From contig OX381709.1 in assembly GCA_947462335.1 (NCBI GenBank), positions 35,978,186 to 36,042,185 of the forward strand: 64,000 nt of DNA. The letters run 5' to 3'. The translations under genes were made by a program, and so were the position numbers. The DNA is from Harmothoe impar. Its lineage: Eukaryota; Annelida; Polychaeta; Phyllodocida; Polynoidae. A model generated the notes under the pieces. The model made no database searches. It was not told the origin of the DNA and was given only the letters and a program-made list of their open reading frames with translations. Shown one piece after another: positions 29,981 through 43,467 of this stretch; position 1 is the stretch's first letter, and every line of letters begins with the position of its first letter.

Positions 29981-30849
29981 AATCCAACCACTACTAAATG
30001 AGTTTACGCTATACGCAAAATAGAAGCTAGCCTATAGATTTTTCTTTCCCCAAAAAAGATGCGAGCGTTTAATGGAGTGGTCTTTTTTTTTTATCGACAG
30101 GGACGGGCGGGAGGGGGGCCAATCCATCACCATCCCTTTTGAAGAATGACCACTCCCTGGTGGAAACATTAATATTTATTTTGTTCAAGAGATTTCTTGA
30201 TTTATAAAATTGTAAGCAAGTGATATGTACATGTATACACCTTCTTTTTTCAAGCATCGATGTGAGCTTAAGCTATTGATGGTTTATTTTTTCCAACGGA
30301 TTAACGGAAATCATTGCAATTTCAAAAATATCGTGAAACCATTACCGTTACGATTTGAGGAATCACATTTTAGGTTTCAGGCAATTCTGGTTCAAGTATT
30401 TATGTGATGTTGGGGTAATTTGTTTTTATATATTTCTAAATGATAGAGGAATGATATCCCTTCATTCGTGTCAGTTTATTTTGTATTTTTGTCAGTTAAA
30501 GGAGAGGATTCCTTGGGGGAAAATCCATTACCCGTTTCTAATTATCCATTTCAATTCTTTTTCGTTACAATTCAACAGACGATTTCCGACCTTGAAAATC
30601 GTACTTGTCGAGTAGACCTTCTGTATGCTTCTTGCATTTGGTTGTTTAAATTATGATTGAAATCATAGCGCATCTTGACAAGCCGCAAACATACTTTGTG
30701 ATATCCCTATAAGCGGGTCAGGGGTTCTGAAAGTGTCTACTGTTAGCTCCATTTATATCTGTAGTGAGGAGCAGGATGCTTGTAGGAATGCAGGAAGTGG
30801 TAAGACGCTCTGTATTGGGGAATGGATTCGAGAAATGCTCTCTTGTAAT

Positions 30850-30947
30850 AATAAAACTGTATATAGCATAGCGATGCCATGATGAAAACAATCGTTGTTT
30901 TATAGTTGTATATAATTAATCGTGTTTAAGAATGAAATTGAAATAAA
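30850..30947 (+). terminator. Candidate polyadenylation signals of the zinc-finger gene
   Basis: AATAAA occurs at 30850-30855 and again at 30942-30947, about 0.9 kb after the stop codon, at the end of an AT-rich 3' untranslated stretch. Confidence 0.5.
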
Positions 30948-31141
30948 CAGCATCGAAATTGTATTTACATGTACATAAAAGGAAATATTCTAAATCTAAA
31001 TTCAGTCGGTATACAATCAGTTCCTCTGGCTTTGTCTTTAGGGCTTTGAGGGCACTCAATAACACTAACTTTGATAGTACTAATACTGTATAATGTGTGA
31101 GGGAAACCTATTCGGGGTGCGCATGCTACCCTTTGTGCTGG

Positions 31142-31454
31142 GGGGTGGGGAGCTAGCTCAGGCAGTAGGGCGTTCGTCTGGCACTCACAGGGTCGTGGGT
31201 TCGAGACTCAGAGGCACCCTGCTGCTTGGGCTGCGACCTCCCCCCTGCTGTGGTAGACTAACAGCATATCAAAGGCCTGTCCATCTCACACTATGCCTAT
31301 GTAGTGTGGGATGTAAAAGAACCATTGTCTCGGTAAAAGTGTAGGGGCGTGCTTTCCACCTTCAGTCATCCATAGATTCGATCACCATCACCGCCCTTGA
31401 AATGACCTCAGCTGTTAATTAGGGCGTAAAGCAACCCAACAACCAACCAACCAA
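31142..31454 (+). mobile_element. tRNA-derived SINE with 13-bp target-site duplication
   Basis: A tRNA-like head has an A box (TAGCTCAGGCAGTAGG, from 31154) and a B box (GGTTCGAGACT, 31198-31208), together an RNA polymerase III promoter. An unrelated body of about 200 bases ends in AGGGCGTAAAGCAACCC and an (AACC)n tail. The element is flanked by identical CCCTTTGTGCTGG at 31129-31141 and 31455-31467, proving retroposition. The head does not fold into a complete tRNA, so it is not a tRNA gene. Confidence 0.9.
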
Positions 31455-31467
31455 CCCTTTGTGCTGG

Positions 31468-34400
31468 AATAATAAAGGCAATGGCTTAGCTATATCGTTT
31501 TACACTTCTGGAAGAAACCCATTTGAACCGTACATTATCCAACAGATGACTTGATAATAGAGAACAGTTCCCCGGGGCTGCCATTTGTATATTACAGCAG
31601 ATGGCGCCACGATGTGGTGTGTCGTACCTGTTGTACAATGTGTGGGGAGGATATGATGTCTGATATGAATAGGGCTCCAGAAATGTGATTGCATGGCATA
31701 TACCTCCCGATATGAAGGCTATACAATCTTACTATGTACATATTCATTGATTTCTACTTTACATACAATTGGATTTATTGGGTGTGTTCATTTATTAGCG
31801 GGATGCAAAAAAATAATTCCTCGCTCTCGAGGGCAGTCTGGTTCATGAGCCTTTCTTGATATTACTCTTCAAAGATACCTTTAATAATAGACGTGCTAAA
31901 CTATCATTTTAAGTAACTGAATCCATGAAAGCATCAATATTCCAGACTAAATGTGGAGTTGATAGAACATGTTTAATAAAGAAATTGTTTAAAAAAAAAT
32001 CTTAATCAAACATCTGGCAATTTGCCGATCCACTACCTTACATCACCCTCTAAGTTACAATCTTCTTATGATACAGCCCATCAATGCTAGTATTAGCAGT
32101 AGCTCCGATACATCCTACCTAGATCCATGTGGAGGTAGTGTGTGGGTGAAGTGATTACATAATACCATTAGTAATAGGCCTATAATACCGTCGTATCTGA
32201 TCTACACTTGGAACAAGTGGAATCATGACTTTAGTGGGTACTTACTGGACATTAAATAACAGGCAGCAACTATTTCCACTACAGGCATGGTCCATGTGTT
32301 CTGTACATCCAAAAAAAATCAAGATGGGTATTCTTCGACTTCGTGAGATACGCCCCTGAGAGGGACCAGCCAAGATGACACTCTTGCCATGGGCCATTGT
32401 CTATGTAGATCATCTATAATTATATCCAATCACCTGGGCGGTGTAGGCTGTGTGTCTGCACATGTGTTTACTGGGGGTCACTTTAGGTGAATTTACAGGT
32501 TTTGTCACCTGTTTTCCCTTGTGATTTGTCCACAAAACAGACCCTTAATTTGCTCAAGGGATTTTGGTGAAAAGTGGCCCTTGGCTAGAGGGATATTGCC
32601 CAAAAGACCCCTCCCAGCCACACACCCACGCCAAGCCACCCCCGCAGGATTTCCCTTGAAGCATAGGTGCGACCCCCCCCCCCCCCTAATATTCTCTTAA
32701 TTAAGTCCTTTTATGTTTCTTCTTTTGCCTTTTGGGTAGAGGGGCTAAGCTTTGCCCACTTGTTCAAAGACCTACTATATTTCTCTTTATTTCAACATTC
32801 ATAAATGTTAAGATCCGATTTGCAGGAATCTTCTTAACACTGCTTATGGCGATGATCGCACTTTTAAGTGGGTACTTTAGTTGGCGCGTAGGAAGAGCGG
32901 GGGTGTTGTAACCATATTGGTTATTTTGTGAGGCTAAATTCAAACGGCGATACATTGCCATTCATGCTGATTTTTTTCCACAATGCGATACAGTATTTTT
33001 TCTAAACGAAAGCTCATCATTTTACATTTTATGTATGAATGTTATTGAGCTCTCATTGTCATATTGATATTGCTATACATATAAATTGATCTGTACTTGC
33101 TATATAGCTACATTAAAATGCACTTGGGGCAATCATGTATCTGGCCCATTGAAACAAAGCCTGTATGAACACTTACATCTAGACCCAGGTTATGGTATAC
33201 ATGTACCATAATGGCCCCCTGAGATTGATTAATCTATATATAAATGTATAGATATACACCCAGTGGCAGTGCATGTGTATGGCCTATATGTGTGGGCGGC
33301 CGTAAAGGGACAAACATACATGCTAATCAATAACTTCTAATTTTAACCCAAATGTAGCCGAGTCTGACGCAGGGCTCATGCAATATTAAATACCGAGATG
33401 GGGTTGTACTATTAAAGTCCCCCTTCCCGTGGTTATGATGCATGCATGTCACACTGGCAAGTGTTGCTCCATTCATGCATGATTCCCACCCTGCTGGGTT
33501 GATATATTGTGGAAGGGTCTGCTGTATATAAACAGTTGAAATAGGCAGATATCAGTACCTTAGGCCACTGAAAAAAATAAAATGGTTTCTCATCACCGCG
33601 CGCATCATAAAAATCAGCTTTTGAGGAAAACTCTTTTTTTTTTTTTTTGCTAATTTTTTATGAAAAATTTGATAAAAATGGACACATATTGGGATATTTG
33701 GTATCAAATTAAAGCTAATACTGCCAGTAATGCAGTAGGATAGAAATAACTTATATTTTCCCTACTTTTAAAAGATCCTTAAATTCTTAACTTTTAAAAT
33801 GTGAATTTTGGTCATGAAAAACGTATATCATCCCATACATTTTAACCCGCTAGTAAAAAAAAAAAAAAAAAAAAAAAAGCCTCCCTCGTCAGATTTTTCA
33901 GACCTTGGTGATGAGAAACCACTTTTTTTTTTGGAATGGCCTTAGGGACATAGACTTAAAATATACAGCCATTGGGACAATTGAAACTGCTTGAAAAAGA
34001 AAAGAGAAATAGTAAAAAGTAACCCCATCACAAAAAAAAAGGTGTAAATACTACCAGGGAGGGGATATCGATATGTCTGGGTCTATATAGTAGTCAATGT
34101 ATTTATTGACCCAGGGCACACGTATAGTGTATTCGTTATGTTCTAGTGAACTTGTACATCAATACCATATATCACAAGCTAGAGTCCTGCCCGTCAGATT
34201 CAATAGAAATGAAGTACATGCAATATCTGTTCAATTTTGGTGAAAATGATTCAGAATAAGGTAGGATTAAATAGGGTCGTGGTCTTGATCCTAACCTTTA
34301 CAGAAGTACGTCCACCTAACTTCCCATTGACTTCTATACTATACTTAATGAATGTGATTAGAAGCAGCCTTTATAGAAGCAGCATTTAGAAGCAGGGCTA

Positions 34401-37400
34401 TGTACGTATAAAAGTTTACATTCCTTTTTTCATCCACTTATATTACAATAAATACATTCAATCATTTAAATAGTTGACCCTGAGTCAATTGTGATGTAAA
34501 TCACACGATTAATATGTTATGCACATTTTAACATTCTCAGTGTATAAAAGGCCAACGATCAATATCCATTAAAGCTCTGGGTCACCTGTGACTTAAATAA
34601 CACAATCAATCATTGAACATGCGAAGCAGTTTATAGTAAAATATACTGGATATTGGTAACGAATTTCATTTATTAAACGTAACCGGCCATGAAAAAGGAA
34701 CATGCCAGCTAATATTTTACGTCAAAATAACATTTTTAACATTTTAACATTTTGCCATAATAAGGAGCCATAGAAAAACGTTATATAACGTTATGTAACG
34801 TTTTTTGTATAGTGGGTATGCTGTACATAGCTCCCACCACATAACGCAATAAGAAAAAAAGTCAAATTGGCTTTCCGCGCAGGGTGAGCATCTAATATAG
34901 CTCAATTAAATGTCATGCATCAGTGTTATTGAGCTCTCATGGTCAAATTGGTATTGCTTTACATATAAATTAAACTGTATACTTGTAGAAGTATGCAGAT
35001 ATAGGCAACTTCCAGCACACACTGATAAAATGAAGGGATCCAAACTTGTCAAATGGTCGTCTTATAAGAAGAGTTTAGGGTCTTTAAAGTGATGGTCATG
35101 AAATAAACAAGTTAAAGGTTGTCTACCTGAGGACCTACCAAGTTACCATCCCACAAGACAACACTACACTCATCTAACTGACAATGTTAGCCCAGGTGGT
35201 GGCCCACCCCAAATGATGAGTCTAAGGCCGTCAAATTCACAAAGCTTGAATAGTTAACCCTTTATTGGCTGCAAACTACTTTAAATGTGCTTCAATTCTT
35301 TTGTTAGCATGATGCATGAATGTAGACCTGGCGAGTCTATTCGTCAAGACTGCATTCATACATCACGCCGACCCTTGGAAATGTATTAACAGTTAGGTGC
35401 GTATACTTAGAAAGGCTGAATTCATGCCTTATGATCACATAGAGCATAGCACCTTAAAGCACTATGCAGCCCTTCAAGGGTTAACTTGTGTACTATAACC
35501 CCTACTTCACTACAGGTGGAGCTCACTGGGTTCTGAACCTAGGCATAATTACTGTCCATGTCTCTAATTCTCAGGTTTGTAATAGCTAATTGATAGAGGT
35601 ATATGTAGGTATGGGGAATCCCTGCTATGTCCTGAAAGTCTGTATGAGAGTATTTCTAGTCCTTAGTAACAGACTGTTAGCACATATATGTACCAAAGGT
35701 GTCATACCAATGAGAGTTTTCTTGCAGCTATTGTAATATTGAAATGAACACAAAAGAGGTGTCTATATATGCCCTACACATATTTGTGTTATCTTAATTA
35801 TATCAAAACGTTGAATCTTTTACCTTTTCTAGCATCCCCAATAGATTATTTTCAACATTCTCCAAAGCATGAATGTGTATTTCCAGAATTATGATTAAGA
35901 TCAACATAGAAATTATGCAATTCATTCCCTCACTTTATACATAATGCATGCTATACCGATACCACCTACAGGGGGAATCCTGAATCAGGCCCTGGTTGAC
36001 GTGTCTAGGGCTGGCATATGTCAGGCTTTGGGCTGGCACATGCCAAGTAGGTGCTTTATCTGACAACTATAGTTAGAACACTTCTTACTACCTTGTCGCA
36101 TAGAATAGTCTGCAGAAGACTTTATGTTTTGAGTGCAGTAACAGGGACACTGCCGGGCTTGCTGCCACAAATATGAGATAGCAAGAAATATGTATCATGA
36201 AAGCGTTTGATAGAGATATGTAATTGCGTCACGGCAATTAGGTACATACAAGTGTTCTTTCAGACCAGGGACCGATATTTATGGGTTTTGCTGAATTTTC
36301 GTAACGTATGGGTCCATAAGGACGCCAAACAATGATGAAGGTATGGGGGAAAGCGTGACAAGGGAGGTGAGTGAGTGTTGAAAATGGTCCATATTTGTGT
36401 GACGTACTTTATGGACGGCCCTTTACACAGTTAAAGGTGAAATAGGTATGGCAGGGGTAGATGTATCTGAATTATATCACGCTTGCCCCGAAACCGATGG
36501 GCCGCAGTTCTGGCTTTTAAAGTAATTTCTTCAAAATCAACTTCCCATGGGCGAAGAATTGCAAGTTTAAAAAAAAGCATAAGCATGACCACCATCGTCA
36601 TCTAATATGTCGTAAGAGAGCACAATACAGCAATAGGGTTAAAATTAGTTTGGTGTTGTCTTATTAAACATAGATCAATCCTCCCAGTTAAAACCCGATG
36701 TTATGATCCATATCAGAGTAAAACCTCTTGAATCTGTGAAATTCAAAATCACATGACTAATAGAACATGTGTATTTCTATTCATATGTCTATATGTGTAC
36801 ATATTATGTGATCATGTCTCTCTGGAAAATGTGACTGAGGCTGTTCTAGATAGTTTGCTGTATATGCCTAGCTGGGTTAGTGCTAGACTTGTCCAAGTCT
36901 CTGATTAAATAACCGCAAAATGTACACGTGTATAATGAGCAATAATATAGTTCTTTATAATCTGTCGACTGGCATGGTACATAATGTATAGCTATATAAT
37001 CAGATGTCAGAAAAGCCTTCAAGGGTTCTCAGCAAAATTAGCATGTATATATCCACAACATATGCGGTGTGGGGAACGGAGGTACACTGATACAGTATTC
37101 CATGTGCTAGAAACCTTAGTCAGTATTCACCAACTTCCTTAGTCATTCTTTTGGCTCCCTATATGACCAATCCAGGTTAGTCAGGTCAGTCAATACTGAT
37201 ATACCCACCTTAGTTTTTCCATTTAAGAATGATAGGAGTATCATGGTTGGTCATTTGAACCAACCTTGTAAGTCAACATGACTAACCTAGTTGGCCATTT
37301 TTTTGTTTGAAATCAAGAATGTATTGCACAATCTCCTGTGATAATACTTACCCACACCCAGCAGGCTCCCGAAAAGCACATCAAATGCTTCATATCATAC

Positions 37401-37679
37401 ATTCACAACCAATTGTTGCAAAACAGCATTTATATAAGTGTGGATATATTCATATTTCACTTAACACAGAAAGGTGTCCTTTTTCCTAGAACAAGGGTTA
37501 TCAATTTATATGGTTCACGTCTGTTAACTCTATTGTAAGATTGTATTGTAACATCTCAAATGCAAAGCATGAAGCATGAAAATTATGATTACTATTTTGA
37601 CATTGCATAGACCACTTATAGATGTAAACCCTCTGAAAAACTCTCCTCGTCTCTAAATATCATTTGATCCAAATGACCA
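31468..37679. other. Long non-coding stretch
   Basis: No supported exon in 6.2 kb of AT-rich DNA. Visible items: a (C)TTGGTGA-type repeat fragment at 32540-32640 related to 49310-49740, a poly-A/T pair (33630-33650 and 33855-33878) in a diverged stretch, an AACGTTATATAACGTTATGTAACGTT block at 34685-34815 with a relative at 58938-59060, and one copy of the TGATGCATGAATG dispersed repeat at 35290-35485. Confidence 0.5.
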
Positions 37680-38878
37680 CCCTAGTAGCAAGCCCGTACG
37701 GGGCCAATTTGGTTTTAGCTCGGATTGGCTGTTTGAAGTCGGGCAAAACTGAGCTGGGTTTCATGTTGGGCAGATGGCTGGGCTGAAGTGTGGCCCCGAT
37801 CGGGCTGCCCATTTTGGGCTCAGATCAGTTTCAAAGTGGGCTGCCCGATTTGGGCTCAGATCAGTTTCAAAGAGGGCTACCCGCTTTGGGTTCATGTTGG
37901 CCAGATGACAGGAAACCCGTCCAAAACCCGTTCTGAGCCCAATTCGGGCAGCCCACTTGGGGCCACACTTCAGCCCAGTGCCCTAAACCAACGGGCGCCC
38001 ATCGGTTAGCCCACTCCGGGCCGATGAGGGCTGAGGTTGGGTTTGGACAGGGCAACTGGTCTAGTAGTTCTGATGATTGACACCAGATGTCACTACTATA
38101 CAATATCTAGAGTTTTCCAACAAAGCCAGATGAAATTGACATTACATAATAATACAATAAAATGTTAAAGTGATGTAGAATAGGAAACAATAAATAGATG
38201 TTCTCACAGTTTGAAAATAAGATAGACTATATATTTGAATGATGAAAAAGAGGTTCTCTAAGCAGCTATCCAGTGTAAACACTATTTCTGTGGCATTACA
38301 ATCTGCTTAATACAAGACTCATGTGCCCCATGTAGGTATGAACTATGGCTTTGAAGGCCAATGTGCACCATAGACACTTGTCTATGCTGCATGTGGCTCA
38401 AACCTGATGATAATAGGCCTGCTTGATACTTCCATTATTGGGTAGGAAGAGTATGATTATGCCTTGGGTTGATTGGCAGGACCTCGGGTATCTGGTTCAA
38501 CAAATACAAGAAATCATTGGAGAATGATTGAATAGATTCTAAAAACCCATAATTATCTGATCTGAGCCCGCTTTCAACCCGTCCAAAAACCGATCTGAGC
38601 CCGCTTTCAACCCGTCCAAAAACCGATCTGAACCCACTTTCAGCCCGTCCAAAAACCAATCTGAGCCCAAAGTGGGAAGCCTGTCCAAAAACTGATCTGA
38701 GCCCAAAGCGGGCTTCCCGTCCAAAACCGGATCTGCACTCAACATGGGAAGCCCGCACGGAGCCAGACCAAAGCCCAGTGCCCTAAACCGACGAGAGCCC
38801 GTTGGTTAGCCCACTCCGGGCCAGACTTGCAAACACAGTCTGGCCCTGTCCGGGGCCACAGTGTGTTTGCTACTAGGG
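37680..38878. mobile_element. 1.2-kb inverted-repeat element with internal palindromes
   Basis: The ends are CCCTAGTAGCAA and TTGCTACTAGGG. The left half (37760-37980) is itself a large hairpin: GGGCTGAAGTGTGGCCCCGA pairs with its complement near 37955. Inside are about 35-bp units of TGGGCTCAGATCAGTTTCAA. The right half (38560-38760) carries the reverse-complement units (ATCTGAGCCCGC, TTTCAACCCGTCCAAAAACC). A block CAGTGCCCTAAACC...TTAGCCCACTCCGGGCC occurs in direct orientation at 37975 and 38775. No ORF of note. The class is unknown, possibly a nested non-autonomous DNA element. Confidence 0.65.
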
Positions 38879-39246
38879 CAATGCCGCCTGTGACCAACCT
38901 GGACATGTAGTCATTCGACGGTGGGAGGCTAATTGAACAGTGGGATTACACCATTAGACGTGTCCACTTTCCCAACCATTCAATAATTATTGCCAGATGC
39001 AGAGAAGGGTTAATTGGCTGAGTAAATCAAGATGGAGGTGAATCTCCCTTTGGAATAAGGACGAGTCATTCCTAAATGAGATGAGGGCGGCGGGATCCTA
39101 CAGTGACACGCTTTACAAAAATATGTCCCCTCTCCAATTTAGTTCAACTGTACATGAACGACAGTTAGATTCCCCCCTTGGGCCTAGAAGTAGAGGGGGT
39201 ATAGACCATGACTCGGAGACTGCAGCCCGTCTATGTCAACATAAAC

Positions 39247-39277
<31 letters not shown>

Positions 39278-39782
39278 TCAACAGCAGCAGCAGTAGCAGC
39301 AGCAGCATCAACATCAGCAGCAGCAGCAGCATCAACATCAGCAGCAGCAGTAGTAGCAGCAGATGCAGCAGCCCTGACAGTGACACTAACATGTAGTCTC
39401 TGAGACGTTGGCTTTACACTGAAGAGTACATCTCTTTGTGGTATGAATAAGTTGTCTTCTGAAAATCTAGTTTCAGTGACACATATTATGTGCCAGATCC
39501 ACAGGCGGGTTATTGCATGATCATGAATGGACTTTGCATTTAACCTGCTAATGGTAAGCACTCAAGGTGATTCCTCTCCATCAGGGGCCTGACCACTGAT
39601 GCGTAGGAATGATCTTCTGATGATGTGAGTCCAAACACATTTTCCACCCCTACATCAACAGAAGCCAAGTATATCAGCTAACAGGTAAGGTTATAAGTTG
39701 ACGCAGGGTTCTCCCTAAGTGTTATAGGCGATGCCTTTTCGGCGATATCATGGGTCAACTGTACAACAGTTTCGTGGGAATA
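38879..39782. other. Non-coding, with a CAG/CAA/CAT microsatellite
   Basis: A CAG-rich repeat with CATCAACAT interruptions lies at 39248-39372. The glutamine- or alanine-rich ORFs across it are repeat by-products. Nothing else is recognised. Confidence 0.5.
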
Positions 39783-41040
39783 CTATATTATATATTATAT
39801 TTATATTTATATATTTATTGGCTGAAGATTCTCGGTGTACAAGTTTACGATGAGTTTTTCAATCAAAAGCCAAGTCGTCTGCAAAGAGAAGGGTCGAATA
39901 GACAACGAGTTCAGAGTCATTGAGAAATATATTACATTTAACATTACAATGATCTAGGTATAGTTACTGTCTAGTCAGTAATTAGTCCTTTTTCAGTGCA
40001 TCCAGAAAGAACCTGTTTGACACCATTCTCTGAGTGTCTGCGGACAGTCTGTTCCAGGGTTCGAGCCCTCTCATCAGTGGGCTTTTGTCATACACGTCGC
40101 TCTTTGATCTCATCATCTTCAGTTTCACCTTCTCGTTGCCACGTAGCGTTCTGGCCGGGATCACCACGTTTTCTTCACGCAGAGAGAATTTGTGCAGATA
40201 GCCAAGTAGTTGCTCATGTCTAGCTACTTCAAGTTTGGGCACTTTATTTTGTGCATGTAGGTGGTCAATGTTAACCCCACGTGGGTCACGGATACGCTCA
40301 CATATCCTCAGGGCGTCATTCTGTAGGGTCTGGAGTTTCCGGGCCGCCACAATAGGTGAAACTACAGTATTCCATGGTAGCTCTTATCATCAATGTGTAT
40401 ATCAGGACAGCTGTTTTCTGGTCGGACCCTTTTCTGATATATGTCGGAGATTGGGTAGCTTAGACTGAACCATACCAATCACCTTTTCCATGTGATGAGA
40501 TAGAGACAGGTACCGGTCAATCACAACTCCCAAGTAGTTGAACACCAGCACCACGTCCAGTAGCTCGTTATTCAGAGATAAGTCTACTCCAGTCAAGTCA
40601 GGTATCGAGCGTCGGGAGTAGGACCACAACACCTTAGTTTTTGCTGTGTTGACAGTGAGTTTGTTCTTGTGGCACCAGATGCCAATACTGTCTAGATCCT
40701 CTTGCATCAACATTTGTATTCTAGCAATATCACGTCCAGATACCACCAGGGCTATGTCATCGGCATAGAGGTAGCATGTCGAGTTACTTATCACCTTGCA
40801 GGCATCATTCACATAGGAAGTGAAGAGTAGAGGGTCGACCACGGACCCTTGCGGCACTCCCCTCCCTATGTCAGTAGTCCCAGAGGTGATGTCGTTGGCC
40901 TTTGTCTGTTGTTTCCTGTTGTGTAGTCTCTCAGCCAGTTCATGAAACGGTCGTCAAGGTTGAACATTGATAGTTTGTCCAACAGGATCATGTGGTCGAC
41001 CGTGTCAAAGGCCTTCCTCATATCGAGCTCTGAAATTTTA
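39783..41040 (-). mobile_element. 5'-truncated non-LTR retrotransposon (LINE, CR1/L2/Jockey type)
   Basis: The minus strand encodes RT motifs in order over about 1 kb, then a short 3' untranslated part ending in an AATAAATATATAAATATAAA tail (39783-39822), as in LINEs with microsatellite tails. The endonuclease and the first half of RT are missing, so the insertion was truncated at its 5' end near 41040. Confidence 0.85.
39982..41035 (-). pseudogene. Broken LINE reverse transcriptase and C-terminal region
   Basis: Three reading-frame pieces follow one another on the minus strand. The first (41035 to about 40915) has KAFDTVDHMILLDKL, the RT block around the first catalytic Asp. The second (40857-40402, with its frame extending up to about 40910) has PQGSVVDPLLF, YADDIALVVSG (the YADD catalytic pair) and NTAKTKV. 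The third (40350-39982) has the typical LINE tail RKLQTLQNDALRIC and a terminal PWNRLS...FLDALKKD. At least two frameshifts (near 40915 and 40370) separate them, so no active RT can be made. Confidence 0.85.
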
Positions 41041-42180
41041 TGCATGGACAATATGATCACAGCATGAAAACAAGATGTGGACCAAAACAAGAAATAGTCG
41101 TGAGTGGGGTTCGGTTGATTGAGACATGGGGGGTGGGGGCAGGGTTGAAGTTGTGTTGGGTGAAGTTGGGTGATGCGAAATTGTGGCGAAGTGTGACATA
41201 TCATTTGGTAGGAGTTTTCGATCAGGAACCACATTTATGAACTCATAATCCATAAATACATGATCATAACTGAAATAACTTTTCAATGAAATGGTCGTTG
41301 TTTTTCAAAACTAAATCATTCACATTTCATGATATACCGGTATTTGCAAACACTAGGCCTATGCTCTCACATCGGGGCTGGTCATATGAACAGTAAAGAC
41401 CCATATAATTCAACCACCCTGACCTTTCAGGGGTCAATAGTGATGTACATCACAGTTCAATATTTCACATGATGTATTGTCCCGTTTAAAGCGCCTAAAT
41501 GCAGACCAGTACAATGGATTGGATATATGCAGCTGTGGTTTCAATATGTGGGACACCATGACGTCTTTGGAATAAACAAAAGCGAACTACTAGCATCTCT
41601 ATCAGTCTAGCATCAAATACAGAGGTATAGAACGTCATCCTCCTCGCCAACAGCTGAGAGATAGTCTATCGTGACAGGCAGCACTGAGGGCAGCAGAGAG
41701 GAAACGCATCATTACCATCACAGAGGCTGCAGCAGAAGCAGCAGCAGACGCCACAGCAGTCCAAGCCCTGCTACCTCCTTAAAGTATGTCAGGGTTCAGC
41801 AGACATTATAATTTCGGCCCCTCTTGGAGGGGGATCCAAAAAATGTCACCTGTTTTGAGTGGAAAAGCCAGCGTGTAACTATGCCAATTTCCGATCCGTG
41901 GGAGGGTGGGTAAAAATTATTGACCCCTTGACCGGGAATCAGAGCCAGTGCAGCACCACCTAATTTGCTATGGTACACTATGTTATACTTTTTCTTGAAG
42001 GGATACAGAAATATAGAGAACTGCAACTGCCTCAGGACAATTTCTAACATACATTTAGAGTATAGCTAACCAACTGTCAATAGCGCGGCCGGGAGCGTGG
42101 CGTTAAGATGTGGACGCCGCATTGGTCACTAAAGTCAATCTTTAAAAGATATTGAATGTTTCTAACCCCCTTTCTACTAG
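41041..42180. other. Non-coding stretch
   Basis: I see no exon, no repeat of note and no recognised element. Confidence 0.4.
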
Positions 42181-42421
42181 AAAACCATGTTGCTACCATT
42201 TAGTCCAAATCACACGACAACCACCAGTCCGTGGCACTGGAGATTAGATAACTGGTCTACAGCGGCGTCAGCAGCAGCAAAACTAGAGATAATGCAGGCA
42301 GCAGCAGCAGATAGAGAAGGTGCAGCAGCAGGCAGAGGTGGCAGCGGCCTTGGATCCGCTACAACCATAACGCTACCACAACCATCTCCCATATCACACT
42401 GCCCCCCCCCCCCCGCCCGCC

Positions 42422-42464
<43 letters not shown>

Positions 42465-42918
42465 GAGGTAGGAAGACACGACCCACACACATCTGCTGTA
42501 CGCTGCAGCACCAGCAGCCTCCGTGTTCCCTCTCTGTGAGCAGCCTCCCTGCTGCCTCCCTCAATACCTCATTCATTCATGATCTGCTGTAGTAGTGGAC
42601 TGGGCCTGGACGACGATCTGCCTCACACTACTGCCACTACTGGAGCAGCTACACTCGGACTGCCTGCCCACCATTACCCTACTGGAGCTGGTGGTATTAA
42701 CAACACACAAGGAGCATTGGACTCTGCAGGCAGGCAGGCAGGCAGGCTGGGTGGGGGCTGGGTGGGAGCTGCTGGCAGTCACACAGGCTAGTTCTGATGC
42801 GAGTGGTAGGCTGGTAGGTAGGAGAAAGAGACATTACATAATGCCTTTTACAGCTCCCCATTTCTGAGGCACCTGATCAGCACAGTGCCGAGCTCCAGCT
42901 GACTCGTTCCTCCAGGAG
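42181..42918 (+). other. GC-rich, CAG-repeat block; possible 5' exon/promoter region of the arrestin gene
   Basis: Composition changes to GC-rich, with CAG runs at 42268-42310 and 42421-42462, a CAGG run (42728-42750) and a strong donor CCAGGAG|GTGAGTG at 42919. It could hold an untranslated first exon of the arrestin gene downstream. The ORFs here are repeat-driven and not supported as protein genes. Confidence 0.3.
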
Positions 42919-43179
42919 GTGAGTGTGTGGTGTTGGTCGTGGATCCACACATGGTGAATGTAAACACGGTGATATATACATAATAAACCAGCTGCAGCAC
43001 TGGACCTGTCAGAACCCCAGCACCACTCTGCTGATCACCAGCCCGCACGGGCACAGCGGGCGGAGACCCACTGCTACGGTGGTGGTGGCACTGGTAGCAG
43101 CGACTGATTGAGGATGCTGGTCCTAGTTACTGGTCGTGCTGATTAGATAGGGCACAGTGGTGGGTCGTGCTAACACAGG

Positions 43180-43467
43180 CTACTGCCCCACAGCCACAGC
43201 CAGCACACTGGGCTTACCAGCAATACACACGTGCACTATTGGAGGTACACTGCTCAAGACGCTACAACTGGAGTAGCTCCGGATCCAGACGAGTCTACTC
43301 TACCCCCACCCTAGCACGAGCTCTCATTGACCCCAATACCATCAGCAGCCTGGGGGACTATCAGCATCCACATTCAACTCGCAGTATCACTGACATAATC
43401 AATATACAAAGAAGACGGTAATAGAACAACCCAAGGCCAAGGGCCACCAGCCACCCAACACTAGGAG
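43180..43467 (+). other. Candidate untranslated exon ending at CTAGGAG|GTGAGTG
   Basis: This GC-richer segment ends at a second strong donor (intron from 43468) that resembles the one at 42919. The two may be alternative 5' exons. Only the donor is seen; the exon is inferred. Confidence 0.25.

Noticed and set aside
31146..31215. tRNA gene
   Set aside because: A and B boxes are present, but the sequence lacks paired stems, carries a SINE body and has a 13-bp target duplication.
39081..39561. Gln-rich, Ser-rich and Ala-rich ORFs
   Set aside because: Translations of a CAG/CAT microsatellite in different frames; no flanking splice sites or homology.
42187..43421. Several 60-94 codon ORFs in the GC-rich block
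   Set aside because: CAG/CAGG repeat driven and mutually overlapping; better explained as an untranslated 5' region.
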